A program made the position numbers and the translations under genes. A stretch of 64,000 bases of DNA, from assembly GCA_016214855.1 (NCBI GenBank), contig JACRMT010000016.1:1-64000 (forward strand), read 5' to 3'. Shown in pieces: positions 6,371-14,643 of this stretch. This DNA comes from Nitrospirota bacterium. Its GTDB lineage: Bacteria > Nitrospirota > Thermodesulfovibrionia > Thermodesulfovibrionales > UBA6898. Below the pieces are notes generated by a model. It did no database searches. It saw only the letters and a list, made by a program, of their open reading frames with translations, and had not been told where the DNA came from. The stretch's first letter is position 1; every line of letters starts with the position of its first letter.

Positions 6371-7393
6371 ATGAAAAAAAGAATTATGCATCTGATGGTA
6401 GTAACGATGTTCCTGCTGGTCTCAGCAGGCCTGTCACAAGCTGCAACGTGGGCACATCCTGAATTGCTGCTGACACCGGCAGATGTCGAGAAGAACGCGA
6501 GCAAGGCAGACTGGGTCATTGTGGACTGCAGGGATCTGAAGGATTACGCAAAAGGTCATATCCCGGGCGCCATCAGCTTTGGCAAAGAGTGCAAAAAAGC
6601 TTTGCGGGACAGCACATCAAGGGTATTCAAGGATCCAAAGAAATATGAGACTATTTTCGGCAAGTCCGGCATAGGCAATAACACACACGTTGTCTTTTAT
6701 GGCGAGCACAAGACCACTGACACCTTCAAGGATGTGAGCGTCTCCTTCTGGATAATGGAGTATCTCGGTCATGACAAGGCACATGTACTCAACGGCGGTA
6801 TTGATGCATGGATGAAGGCAGGCAAAAAACTGACGAATGAACCTGCCATGAAAAAAGAGACAAAATTTGCGGCAAAGGTCGTAGCAAACAGGATCGCCAC
6901 TACCGATGAAATACTTCAGATCGCCCAGGGCAAAAAGAAGGGCATCACCCTCATAGATTCCAGAACCGAAAAAGAACATGCGGGCGAGGATATCCGCTCC
7001 CTGCGCGGCGGCTATGTTCCCAACACAACCAAGAACATCTCTCATAAAAACACTATGGATCAGGAAAAAGATCCAAAGACGGGTAAAGACGTTGACAACG
7101 GCTATCTTTCGCCTGACCGGGTTGCCGGGTTCTTCAAAGACTTCGACAAGAGCAAGCGTACGATTGGATACTGCCACACCGGAACGCGTTCAACCCTTAC
7201 GTATCTTGAGATGAGACTGCTTGGCTTTAAGGAGCCTGCAAACTGGGATGATTCCTGGATCGTCTGGGGCAACAATCTCAAATACCCGGTGGCTGACGAA
7301 CAGTGGATCAACTTCGAGAGGCTGAAGAAGGCTGAAGATGATCTCAAGGCCCTCAAGGATGCCATGCCGAAAAAAGAGGGAGCAAAGGAATAG
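6371..7393 (+). CDS. Periplasmic double-rhodanese sulfurtransferase
   Basis: A 340-residue protein with a signal peptide (MKKRIMHLMVVTMFLLVSAG, cleavage near SQA) and two rhodanese domains. The N-terminal domain carries VIVDCRDLKDYAKGHIPGA and looks structural. The C-terminal domain has the active loop Cys268-H-T-G-T-R-S. This is the thiosulfate/mercaptopyruvate sulfurtransferase arrangement, exported to the periplasm. The start is the ATG at 6371, 17 bases after a GGGAGG; the signal peptide begins there. It could cleave thiosulfate or move sulfane sulfur toward YedE. The C-terminus has a Lys/Glu-rich helix. Confidence 0.9.
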   Translation: MKKRIMHLMVVTMFLLVSAGLSQAATWAHPELLLTPADVEKNASKADWVIVDCRDLKDYAKGHIPGAISFGKECKKALRDSTSRVFKDPKKYETIFGKSGIGNNTHVVFYGEHKTTDTFKDVSVSFWIMEYLGHDKAHVLNGGIDAWMKAGKKLTNEPAMKKETKFAAKVVANRIATTDEILQIAQGKKKGITLIDSRTEKEHAGEDIRSLRGGYVPNTTKNISHKNTMDQEKDPKTGKDVDNGYLSPDRVAGFFKDFDKSKRTIGYCHTGTRSTLTYLEMRLLGFKEPANWDDSWIVWGNNLKYPVADEQWINFERLKKAEDDLKALKDAMPKKEGAKE

Positions 7394-7435
7394 TCAGGTT
7401 GCACTTCGACTATGTATGTGCTATTTTTTAGAAGA

Positions 7436-7463
7436 CAGGCCGGCAGTCTTTTCTGCCGGCCTG
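7436..7463 (+). terminator. Strong hairpin after the double rhodanese
   Basis: A perfect 11-bp inverted repeat (CAGGCCGGCAG, six-base loop, CTGCCGGCCTG). The bases after it (attatcatt) are only weakly U-rich. It may end or attenuate transcription, or protect the upstream message, since genes continue on the same strand. Confidence 0.5.
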
Positions 7464-7495
7464 ATTATCATTCCGCAAAAAAGGGGGGATTCTAA

Positions 7496-7912
7496 ATGCG
7501 TATATTAGTTGCTCATGATGGTTCAGAACACGCGGATAAGGCACTCTCAAAGGCTGCAGACATAGCAGCGATGACAAAGTCCGCTATCGTCGTACTCTCT
7601 GTTGTCCCTGACCTCTGCATGATGGAAATAAGCGATGACGACTGCAAAAACATGTATAGCATCATGACCGAGGAATCTGAAAAAAGACTGACTGCATTGA
7701 AGGATGACCTTTCCAAAAAAGGCGTTGAAATGGAGACTGCTGTACTGTTTGGAAACGCTGCAGACATCATAATCAGCACCTGCGCCGACAAGAAGATCGA
7801 TCTGGTTGTGGTCGGCTCCCACGGCAGGCATGGAGCCAGAAAATTCCTGCTTGGCAGCGTCTCCTCCAGGGTCGTTGATCATGCAGCTTGCGATGTCCTG
7901 GTTGTGAAATAA
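7496..7912 (+). CDS. Universal stress protein (second copy)
   Basis: A 138-residue UspA-family protein of typical length. The first strand RILVAHDGSEHADKAL and the ATP loop G-S-H-G-R-H-G-A-R-K-F-L-L-G-S-V-S are both present, so nucleotide binding is expected. Three Cys residues (CMM, DDCKN, TCAD) are more than most Usps carry. GGGGGG lies close before the ATG. It lies between a rhodanese and the YeiH-like transporter gene, 61 bases upstream of the latter. Confidence 0.9.
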   Translation: MRILVAHDGSEHADKALSKAADIAAMTKSAIVVLSVVPDLCMMEISDDDCKNMYSIMTEESEKRLTALKDDLSKKGVEMETAVLFGNAADIIISTCADKKIDLVVVGSHGRHGARKFLLGSVSSRVVDHAACDVLVVK

Positions 7913-7973
7913 AGAAAACAGTATAAAAAGCAGTGCCGTAAATAAAACTAAACGTTCATAAAAGGAGGCAGAT

Positions 7974-9566
7974 ATGGATGGGGAAAAGAGGTCACCCGTA
8001 ACATTAATAGTGGGGCTGATTCTTCTTGCGTATGCCCTTATTCTCAGGAGCCAGAATACGGCTTTAACACCCAGCGGACTCGTCGCTGTCGCGGAGTACC
8101 TTAAAACAGGCGGTACAATCGGCACGCAGATTTCCGTTGGCTTATGGTCAGGGGTTATCATCTGTCTGATCGGCATCTGGAATCTTGCGGTGCCGTCCAT
8201 GACATCAAAGTTTGACAAACTTGTGCGTGCCCCTATGGCCGGCATCGGAACTATAATCACTCTTTGTTATATAACACGTTATTACATGGAGCCCATCTTC
8301 AAGATATGGGGAAAACTGGCGAAACCTGCGCTCGGTTTTGATATGGCAACTATCTTCGGCCTTAACTACATCCTCCTCGGGATCATCCTCGGCATTATCT
8401 GGGTCAATACTATCGGCATTCCTTCCTGGATGCAGGCAGGTGTCAAGACCGCCCGTCTGGCCATGAAGATGGGGGTTATCACGCTGGGAGCAATGTACAG
8501 CATTACCGAGCTCAAGTATCTTGGCGGGTTGAGTATTGTGATGGTCGCTACATTCGTTATGGGAACTTCCCTACTTGTCCTATGGCTCGGCAAGCTTGCT
8601 CAGGCACCCCGTCCATTAATCGGTGTGCTGTCTGCCGGTATGGGCGTCTGCGGCGTATCAGCTGCAGTTGCTGCAGCCCCGGTCGTGAAGGCCAGAGGCG
8701 TTGACATGGCCTACTCGATCGGCATGCTGCTGCTAATAGGTGTTGTAGGCCTTTTTGTTTTCCCACCCGTAGCAAAGATGGTAGGCATGAACGAGCTTCA
8801 GTTCGGGGCCTGGGCAGGCACCGGCATCCTCAACTCAGCCCAGGTTGCGGCAGCTGCCCTGATATTTGACCCCAACACCATAGAGACCCTGAAAGTCGCG
8901 GAAATATTTAATATCACCAGAATCCTGTTCCTCCCCTTCATAGTCATTGTGCTTGCAATATGGTTTGCAAAGGGAGAGGAAGAGTCTGAGAAAGGCAAGG
9001 TCAATCTTGGCAAGGTCCTCATTGACAAGTTTCCGCTCTTTGTCCTCGGTTTTATCATCATGTTTGCTTTCAGTTCAACAGGAGTCTTCACCCCTTCCGG
9101 GCAGGAACTCCACGGCAAGCACTTCTACAGCTTCAAGCCTGCCGAAAGCAAGGAAGTAAGAACCAGGGACTTGAAGAAGATTCAGGCATTTATTGAAACC
9201 GGTTCAGTCACCGACCCAAAGGTCAAGGAAGCGCTTGAAAAACTTGTAGCCGACAGGCAGGTAACCAGTGCTGATCAGACTGACCTTGTCCTGAAAGCTC
9301 AGGATTTTACAACTGACAAAGACATGAAAAAGGTATTTCAGGACGCTGACAAGAAAGTCCAGGCAAAGCCCAAGACCATGGAGATGATGAGGGAATATAT
9401 GATGTGGTTCTTTGCCTTCGGTCTTATCGGCCTTGGGATGCAGATCACCTGGTCGACCATCCGACAAGCAGGAGGAAAGGCAGCGCTAATAGGTGTGGTT
9501 TCCGGAGTTGCAAAGGCAGTACTTTCTTTCTTTGTCTGCTGGCTGTTAATCAAGGGAACCATCTAA
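7974..9566 (+). CDS. YeiH/PSE-family (putative sulfate/sulfite exporter) transporter with an inserted domain
   Basis: A 530-residue polytopic membrane protein of the YeiH/UPF0324 'putative sulfate exporter' family. The conserved core includes GVLSAGMGVCGVSAAVAAAP and AGTGILNSAQVAAAA. Usual members have about 330-360 residues. This one has an extra N-terminal membrane region and a soluble insert of roughly 100 residues (about 380-470, rich in Lys, Asp and Thr) before the last two membrane segments. AAAAGGAGG precedes the ATG. Relatives are implicated in export of sulfite, sulfonate breakdown products or anions, so release of an oxidised sulfur product is plausible but inferred. Confidence 0.85.
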   Translation: MDGEKRSPVTLIVGLILLAYALILRSQNTALTPSGLVAVAEYLKTGGTIGTQISVGLWSGVIICLIGIWNLAVPSMTSKFDKLVRAPMAGIGTIITLCYITRYYMEPIFKIWGKLAKPALGFDMATIFGLNYILLGIILGIIWVNTIGIPSWMQAGVKTARLAMKMGVITLGAMYSITELKYLGGLSIVMVATFVMGTSLLVLWLGKLAQAPRPLIGVLSAGMGVCGVSAAVAAAPVVKARGVDMAYSIGMLLLIGVVGLFVFPPVAKMVGMNELQFGAWAGTGILNSAQVAAAALIFDPNTIETLKVAEIFNITRILFLPFIVIVLAIWFAKGEEESEKGKVNLGKVLIDKFPLFVLGFIIMFAFSSTGVFTPSGQELHGKHFYSFKPAESKEVRTRDLKKIQAFIETGSVTDPKVKEALEKLVADRQVTSADQTDLVLKAQDFTTDKDMKKVFQDADKKVQAKPKTMEMMREYMMWFFAFGLIGLGMQITWSTIRQAGGKAALIGVVSGVAKAVLSFFVCWLLIKGTI

Positions 9567-9580
9567 AGGAGGCATGAAAA

Positions 9581-9727
9581 ATGGCTGAAGAAAAAGCAAC
9601 GACAGAAGAACAAAAAAAGATGGAGGAGCGCGCTCTCAGCGTCTTTGCCTCTGAAAAAAAGGAAGATATTACAGCGCTGATAATTGCCTTTGTCCTTGCG
9701 ATACTGGTGCTTATCGCACTGAAGTGA
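9581..9727 (+). CDS. 48-residue membrane protein behind the YeiH-like gene
   Basis: ATG at 9581 follows AAAGGAGGCATGAAAA, a clear ribosome site. The frame ends at TGA 9725-9727. The product has an acidic/basic N-terminal half (MAEEKATTEEQKKMEERAL) and one hydrophobic segment near the C-terminus (ALIIAFVLAILVLIAL). It starts 14 bases after the transporter stop and ends seven bases before the next Usp start, so it is surely in the operon. It is probably a small accessory subunit of the transporter, by analogy with small partners of anion transporters. Confidence 0.72.
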   Translation: MAEEKATTEEQKKMEERALSVFASEKKEDITALIIAFVLAILVLIALK

Positions 9728-9734
9728 TTTCGCT

Positions 9735-10298
9735 ATGATACGTAAGATACTGGTGGCTACGCACGGCACCGAAAATGCGATTCAGGCAGAGTTACATGCC
9801 ATACAATTGGCTCAGGCATTGGGTGCACGTCTTCATGGTCTCTATGTCATTCATAAGGACTGGGGGTCTCTGGTCGGCATAGAATGGCTCCACTCCTCTG
9901 AAAAGAGAATGGATTTTTACCGCTACGCCGAATCAGAACTGTACCGGATGGCAGATGCGGCACTGGCCGGGCTCGTTCAGCGTGCAGGGGCGCACGGCAT
10001 AACCGTAACGTCTTCTGTCAGGGTGGGTGACCCCGGGACAGTCATTGCCGAAGAGGCCGGCGGGACCAACGCAGACCTCATTGTGATCGGCAGCAATGGC
10101 AGCAAAACATCCGAGGAATACAGGGCAAAGGTTTCCCTTGTCAAACTGATGAAGGCAGCGCCTTGTTCGGTTCTCCGGGTAAAAGCAGATGCCGGCAGAG
10201 GGGGTGAGAAGCTCAGGGAGCAGGGACATGCTCAAGATTTTCAGGAAACCCAATGGAACAAACTCGGGAAAAGTAGGAAATGTGAGACGGGTTTGTAA
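9735..10298 (+). CDS. Universal stress protein (third copy), with altered C-terminus
   Basis: A 187-residue Usp-family protein. It has the opening strand RKILVATHGTENA and a late V-I-G-S-N-G-S segment in place of the canonical ATP loop; the G-S-(S/T) end is replaced by E-E-Y-R-A-K-V, so ATP binding may be lost. The domain ends near VLRVKAD (residue about 153). The last 34 residues are Gly/Lys-rich and unlike a Usp, and the stop codon lies inside the left end of a repeat element (10292-10405). The native end was probably altered by that insertion or earlier sequence drift. Confidence 0.85.
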   Translation: MIRKILVATHGTENAIQAELHAIQLAQALGARLHGLYVIHKDWGSLVGIEWLHSSEKRMDFYRYAESELYRMADAALAGLVQRAGAHGITVTSSVRVGDPGTVIAEEAGGTNADLIVIGSNGSKTSEEYRAKVSLVKLMKAAPCSVLRVKADAGRGGEKLREQGHAQDFQETQWNKLGKSRKCETGL

Positions 10299-10405
10299 AA
10301 AGCTCCGGAGGCAAGGCGCGCAAAAAATGAGGAATGAGGCGTAATTACAGTTACGTCGCAGTGACGGGTTTTGAAGCGCAACGCAGCATACGGACTTTTT
10401 ACAAA
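10292..10405. repeat. 114-bp MITE-like element with terminal inverted repeats
   Basis: The ends TTTGTAAAAAGCTCCG (10292-10307) and CGGACTTTTTACAAA (10391-10405) are inverted copies with one extra base in the left copy. The interior has no gene. I recall closely similar 'TTTGTAAAAAG...CGGACTTTTTACAAA' units in other anaerobic bacteria, but no database check was made. It abuts the Usp stop codon and could also fold as a transcription-ending structure. Confidence 0.65.
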
Positions 10406-10472
10406 GCCGGCAGACGTGGTTAACCATTTTATCAGCCACCTGTCATGAACAGGCGGTAAAGGAGGAAGCATC

Positions 10473-10970
10473 ATGAAACGCACATTGATCGCATTACTGT
10501 TTCTCACCGTGGCCTTGGCAGGGTTTTACACCATGGCAGCTGCAGGACCCTATCCGGATGCTGTCATTAAACAGGCAGAGAGTCTGAAGGCAGACGCTGA
10601 TGCAAAGAAAGACATGCCTGCATCCCTTCAGGGCATCAAGCTTATCGACGGCAAAGAATTAAAAAAGTGGATGGATGAGAAGAAGAAGTTCGTGATCATC
10701 GACAACAGGAACAAGGAACAGTTCACCAAAGAGCACATAACCGGTGCCACTCTTATTACCGTAGATGAACTGATGGGAAACCCAAAGCTGTCTGACGCGC
10801 TGGACAAGAAAGTCCCGCTTGTACTCTATTGCAACGGCGTTAAATGCTGGCGCTCACCGGCAGCTGCCCTTCTTTATCAGAGCCTCGGCTTCAAGGAAGT
10901 CTACTGGTTCAGAAACGGACTGCCCGAATGGGTCAAGCTTGACTACCCGACAGTTGAAGGCGGCAAATAG
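10473..10970 (+). CDS. Periplasmic single-domain rhodanese
   Basis: A 165-residue protein with a signal peptide (cleavage near AAAG, residues 22-25), then a helical spacer and one rhodanese domain (IIDNRNKEQFTKEHITGA). The active-site loop begins at Cys120: C-N-G-V-K-C-W-R-S, with a second Cys five residues on that could form a disulfide. GGAGG precedes the ATG at 10473. It is separated from the upstream Usp by the MITE-like element and followed by a terminator, so it may be its own transcript. Sulfane sulfur transfer in the periplasm is the likely role. Confidence 0.88.
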   Translation: MKRTLIALLFLTVALAGFYTMAAAGPYPDAVIKQAESLKADADAKKDMPASLQGIKLIDGKELKKWMDEKKKFVIIDNRNKEQFTKEHITGATLITVDELMGNPKLSDALDKKVPLVLYCNGVKCWRSPAAALLYQSLGFKEVYWFRNGLPEWVKLDYPTVEGGK

Positions 10971-10992
10971 CCGGATACGGTAACCCATATTA

Positions 10993-11042
10993 ATGCAAAG
11001 GGTTGGGGAATGCGGAGAGCAACCCTGACCCTTTGCATTTTA
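10993..11042 (+). terminator. Rho-independent terminator after the periplasmic rhodanese
   Basis: An 11-bp stem (ATGCAAAGGGT at 10993-11003 with ACCCTTTGCAT at 11028-11038) with extra G-C pairing inside, followed by TTTTAT. It closes the sulfur gene run. Confidence 0.75.
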
Positions 11043-11064
11043 TATGCGTACGTATAAATAGCCA

Positions 11065-11649
11065 ATGCACTCGATATCCTCAAGCATTCTGCTGCCGGTA
11101 TCTCTTGCAGCGGCCTTCCAGGTCATAACTGACCTGAAGACAATTATCAGACTCTCGCCTTTTTTTAGTCTGAAGAGTATTGAACCCTCATCAGGCAGGG
11201 TTGCACAGATAGGTGAACGTCTTATACTGACGATCGAATATTATGCAACTAAAAATATCGAGACTCATGCCATTGAAATAGACAGGCTTGAGACGAACAG
11301 GCTGATCTCCTATGCCATCGGAAGCGGAGTTATTAGAACCATACGCTACGGGCTCGAACCTGTTAGCGGAGGTATTCAGCTTACACAGACATTCGAACTT
11401 GATGCAGAAAATGAGTCCCTCATAAAAGGAACTCAGGATGAACTTGATGTATGGCTTAGAAGCGTCGGGAACTATCTGAAAATTAGCGAGAGAAATTCTC
11501 TCTCAAAGCAGTTTCAGAAATGGTTCATGGATAGCGTCTGGCTCAAGCTCACCATTTCGGAGAGAACTATCGCTCTTATCATGGTCAAGATATCGGTTCT
11601 TGAACTTGTCCTTTTACTCATCCTGGTGCTGATATGGAACACAGGATAG
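11065..11649 (+). CDS. SRPBCC-fold protein with C-terminal membrane anchor
   Basis: A 194-residue protein. The N-terminal 140 residues have the START/polyketide-cyclase pattern (ILLPVSLAAAFQVITDLKTI, later strands and a long last helix). The C-terminus has a hydrophobic segment (about residues 168-190) that would anchor it in the membrane with the domain in the cytoplasm. No Shine-Dalgarno precedes the ATG at 11065; transcription may start close to it. Ligand unknown. It directly precedes the PstS-like gene. Confidence 0.7.
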   Translation: MHSISSSILLPVSLAAAFQVITDLKTIIRLSPFFSLKSIEPSSGRVAQIGERLILTIEYYATKNIETHAIEIDRLETNRLISYAIGSGVIRTIRYGLEPVSGGIQLTQTFELDAENESLIKGTQDELDVWLRSVGNYLKISERNSLSKQFQKWFMDSVWLKLTISERTIALIMVKISVLELVLLLILVLIWNTG

Positions 11650-11738
11650 TTAGCACGGATAGTGCACGTTTTGACGAAGCAGGTCCAATGCGGAAGGTCA
11701 ATAATAATGAAAGGGTGACAATAAAGGAGGTAACGGAA

Positions 11739-12587
11739 ATGAGGAAAATGGCATTCGCAGGTTTAACCTTACTGATTTTTGTTTGCGTAATCGCAGTCGG
11801 AGTCGCCCCTGCTGCTGAACTGAAATGGGTAGGGTGCGATATCCTTGAACTCTCGGTAATGCAGTCCATATCAAAGGAGTATGAAAAAAAGACAGGCGTG
11901 AAGATAAGCCTTCAGGAAGCCGGCGCCACCAGGGGAATCGTTGACGTGGCTGCCGGAAAAGCCGACATCGGTGGCACGTGCAGACATGCAGTTGCGAGGA
12001 ATGAAGAGCGCGGGGTTAAGCTGGTCCCCGTGGCTTGGGACGCCATTATAGTGGTCACTCATAAATCAAACCCTGTGGATAACCTGACCCTTGAACAGAT
12101 ACGGAATATTTTTACCGGCAAGACTTCCAGTTGGAAGAGCGTTGGAGGCCCAGACCGGCCTATCCAGGTCGTTGCTCGGGAAGGCAAACTTTCCGGTGTG
12201 GGCCAGATGGCTCGCAAGCTTGTGTTCAAGAACCCGGACCAGGAATTTACTCCGAAGGCGCTACTTTTCAAATCCACCGGACCGGTTGAAGAGGCCGTGG
12301 AAAAGACCCCGTGGACTATTGCCTTTACAGGGATAAGCAGCGCTACAAAGCGGTCGTTCAAGGTGCTGAAGATCGAAGGGAAAGCCCCATCGTATAACAC
12401 CATTGCACGTGGGGAGTATATGCTGTACCGGCCGCTGTATCTTGTTACCAGACATGATGCAAGTCCGGAGGTTAACAAGTTTATCTCCTTTGTGCTCAGC
12501 GATGAAGGGCAGGGCATAATCAAAAAAGAAAATACTGTAACGCTCAAGGACGGTCAGGCGCTCTGGCAGAAATACGGCAACTATTAA
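11739..12587 (+). CDS. PstS-like periplasmic anion-binding protein
   Basis: A 282-residue protein with a signal peptide (cleavage near APAAE, about residue 26) and a type II periplasmic-binding fold of the PstS/ModA-like group. Visible motifs are a ligand-loop segment (GATRGIVDVAAGKADIGG), the strand VPVAWDAIIVVTHKSNPV, and LTLEQIRNIFTGKTSSW, typical of phosphate-binding homologues. The ATG is chosen for its AAAGGAGGTAACGGA. No ABC permease or ATPase genes follow, so it is an orphan here. It may bind phosphate or another oxyanion such as tungstate or sulfate. Confidence 0.85.
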   Translation: MRKMAFAGLTLLIFVCVIAVGVAPAAELKWVGCDILELSVMQSISKEYEKKTGVKISLQEAGATRGIVDVAAGKADIGGTCRHAVARNEERGVKLVPVAWDAIIVVTHKSNPVDNLTLEQIRNIFTGKTSSWKSVGGPDRPIQVVAREGKLSGVGQMARKLVFKNPDQEFTPKALLFKSTGPVEEAVEKTPWTIAFTGISSATKRSFKVLKIEGKAPSYNTIARGEYMLYRPLYLVTRHDASPEVNKFISFVLSDEGQGIIKKENTVTLKDGQALWQKYGNY

Positions 12588-12856
12588 CCCGCAATCGAAT
12601 TCCTCATCCTGTCCTCGCCTGACTGAAATCGCTCTTTATATTCGAAATGCTAAGCCGTCCGATTGCCGACCAGCGAGGATGCCGGGGTAATATTAAGATA
12701 TGCTGTTTGTCCCATTAAGGGTATGACTGCACTTTGCAGGCCATGGATATCGGGTTGAACAAGCGGCATGGCGATGTTAAATATTATGGTTATACGGGTA
12801 TATAAATGGTAAACTGTTTCTGTCTTAAAGACTAATACTATACTTAGGAGGGTTCA

Positions 12857-13240
12857 ATGGGCGAGACAGATCAGGAGACGGCACAGTTTGATGCACAGGA
12901 TGTGGAGAAGAACAAGGTTCTGGCGATCGTGGGTTACATATTTCCGATTTTATTTTTCATCCCGCTGGTGACTGAGGCAAAAAACAGCATATACGCCAAG
13001 TTTCATTCAAATCAGCAGTTGATTCTCCTCATCTTCGGATTTGCCGGAGGAATCGGCCTGACTATCATAACATTCATCCTGGCCTTCATCCCCCTTCTGG
13101 GACCTCTGATGGCAATGCTTCTTTTGCCGGTGTTCTGGCTGGCTTGCCTGGGCCTTGCCATTATGGGCATTATTAATGCGGCAAACGGCAGCACCAAAAA
13201 ACTTCCCGTTATCGGAGGACTTGCTACGCTTATTAAATAG
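12857..13240 (+). CDS. DUF4870/Tic20-like small membrane protein
   Basis: A 127-residue protein with an acidic N-terminus and three or four hydrophobic segments (about residues 22-38, 54-75, 76-95, 98-112). Its KFHSNQQLILLI segment is typical of DUF4870-type proteins (x-F-H-x-x-Q-A/Q). TTAGGAGGGTTCA precedes the ATG. The 269 bases before it hold no other gene that I can see. Function unknown. Confidence 0.8.
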   Translation: MGETDQETAQFDAQDVEKNKVLAIVGYIFPILFFIPLVTEAKNSIYAKFHSNQQLILLIFGFAGGIGLTIITFILAFIPLLGPLMAMLLLPVFWLACLGLAIMGIINAANGSTKKLPVIGGLATLIK

Positions 13241-13264
13241 ACCGCCCGGCACTACCGTCCCGCG

Positions 13265-13297
13265 AAAAGCCCTGCATTCCTGCAGGGCTTTTTTATT
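13265..13297. terminator. Bidirectional terminator
   Basis: AAAAGCCCTGCA and TGCAGGGCTTTTTT form a 12-bp stem with T-runs on both strands. It sits between the convergent DUF4870-like gene and the MacB-type permease, overlapping the stop of the latter at 13293. Confidence 0.85.
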
Positions 13298-14522
13298 CAT
13301 AGCGCAGAGCTTCTATGGGATCGAGCAGCGATGCCTTGTACGCCGGATAAAAACCGAAGAAGATCCCTACCAGGCCTGAGAAACCGAAGGAAAGAAACAC
13401 AGAAAAAGGCGATACGACAATAGACCAGCCTGCAAGATTAGAAAGCACTTTGGATACCGTAATCCCGCAGATGATGCCGATGATGCCGCCGATCATCGAA
13501 AGCGTCAGGGCCTCAATGATGAACTGAAGTCTGATGTCCCAGGTCTTGGCGCCGACCGCCATCCTGATGCCGATCTCCCGTGTCCTCTCCGTGACCGAGA
13601 CGAGCATGATGTTCATGATGCCGATGCCGCCGACAACAAGCGATACCGAGGCAATTGCGCCTAACAGGATGGTCATCACCTTGGTTGACTGCTCAGCGGT
13701 CTGGAGCATCTGGGTAAGGTTTCTGACCGTGAAGTCATTCTCCTGTTTTGCGCTCAATCTGTGGCGCTGCCGAAGCAGGTCAGTGATCTCCTTTTCGGCC
13801 TTCGGAAGATCTTCTGCTGACCGTGCCTTTACAGACATAAGGCGGATCATTCCGGGAAAGGCAGTGCCGAAAAGTTTCTTCTGTGCTGTCGTAATCGGGA
13901 TGAAGATAGTGTCGTCCTGGTCCTGCCCGTTCGGCGACTGGCCCTTTTCCTCAAGCACACCTACTACGGTAAAGGGGATCTTCTTGATGCGTATCACCTG
14001 TCCCACAGGATCGATGCTGCCGAAAAGATTTTCCACGATGGTCTGGCCGATAAGACAAACTTTTGTGGCGCTCTTCACATCATCGTCAGAAAACGGTCTT
14101 CCCGAGGACAGACTCCATTCGCGAACAATGAGTATGTTCGGCGAAGTTCCGGTCACACCTGTAGACCAGTTCTGATTCCCATACACTACCTGGGCCGTAC
14201 CGCCGAGGATCGGAGCAACAGCCTGCACTGAAGGACATTCCTTCTCGACTGCGTCAGCATCGCCGAGCGAAAGCGTAGGCTGGGTGCCTGCACCCATCCG
14301 AATGCCCCCGGATGTACTCGCCCCTGACAGTACCATGATCAGGTTGCTGCCGATGCTCGCTATCTGCTCAGAAATCTTCTGACGCGCACCGGTGCCGACC
14401 GCAAGCATGGCTATCACCGCGCCGACGCCGATGATCATGCCGAGCATGGTAAGCCCTGAGCGCATCTTGTTCACGCGCAATGCCCTGAGAGAGATCCTGA
14501 ATGTGGAGGGGATATTGATCAT
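13293..14522 (-). CDS. MacB-type ABC exporter permease
   Basis: A 409-residue membrane protein of the MacB/FtsX family: one N-terminal helix, a large periplasmic domain (about 45-280), and three C-terminal helices (about 285-400). The signature RTREIGIRMAVGAKTWDIRLQF links to the ATPase. The ATPase is a separate gene (14644-15330), whereas E. coli MacB is a fusion. It ends in the bidirectional terminator. It should work with the MacA-like adaptor and a TolC-type channel to export peptides, lipids or siderophore-like compounds. Confidence 0.92.
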   Translation of the reverse strand: MINIPSTFRISLRALRVNKMRSGLTMLGMIIGVGAVIAMLAVGTGARQKISEQIASIGSNLIMVLSGASTSGGIRMGAGTQPTLSLGDADAVEKECPSVQAVAPILGGTAQVVYGNQNWSTGVTGTSPNILIVREWSLSSGRPFSDDDVKSATKVCLIGQTIVENLFGSIDPVGQVIRIKKIPFTVVGVLEEKGQSPNGQDQDDTIFIPITTAQKKLFGTAFPGMIRLMSVKARSAEDLPKAEKEITDLLRQRHRLSAKQENDFTVRNLTQMLQTAEQSTKVMTILLGAIASVSLVVGGIGIMNIMLVSVTERTREIGIRMAVGAKTWDIRLQFIIEALTLSMIGGIIGIICGITVSKVLSNLAGWSIVVSPFSVFLSFGFSGLVGIFFGFYPAYKASLLDPIEALRYE

Positions 14523-14589
14523 GTCTGTATGCGCTCAGCAAAGACACAATCCGAACAGCCTATACACTCGTACGCACCTGGGACATTCT

Positions 14590-14643
14590 TTATGCCTTCT
14601 CTGCTGAAAGCTGACCACTGAATGCTGATGGCTGATCTGCAAG
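14590..14643. repeat. Short wordy repeat between the two MacB genes
   Basis: GCTGAAAGCTGACCACTGAA and following bases repeat the word GCTGA(A/T) four times in about 35 bp. The same word family recurs inside ddl (35436-35467). It lies in the 121-bp gap between exporter genes. Confidence 0.45.

Noticed and set aside
12720-12750. TTGCA that might be the -12 part of a sigma-54 promoter
   Set aside because: The GG is not ten bases before the GC; spacing is wrong.
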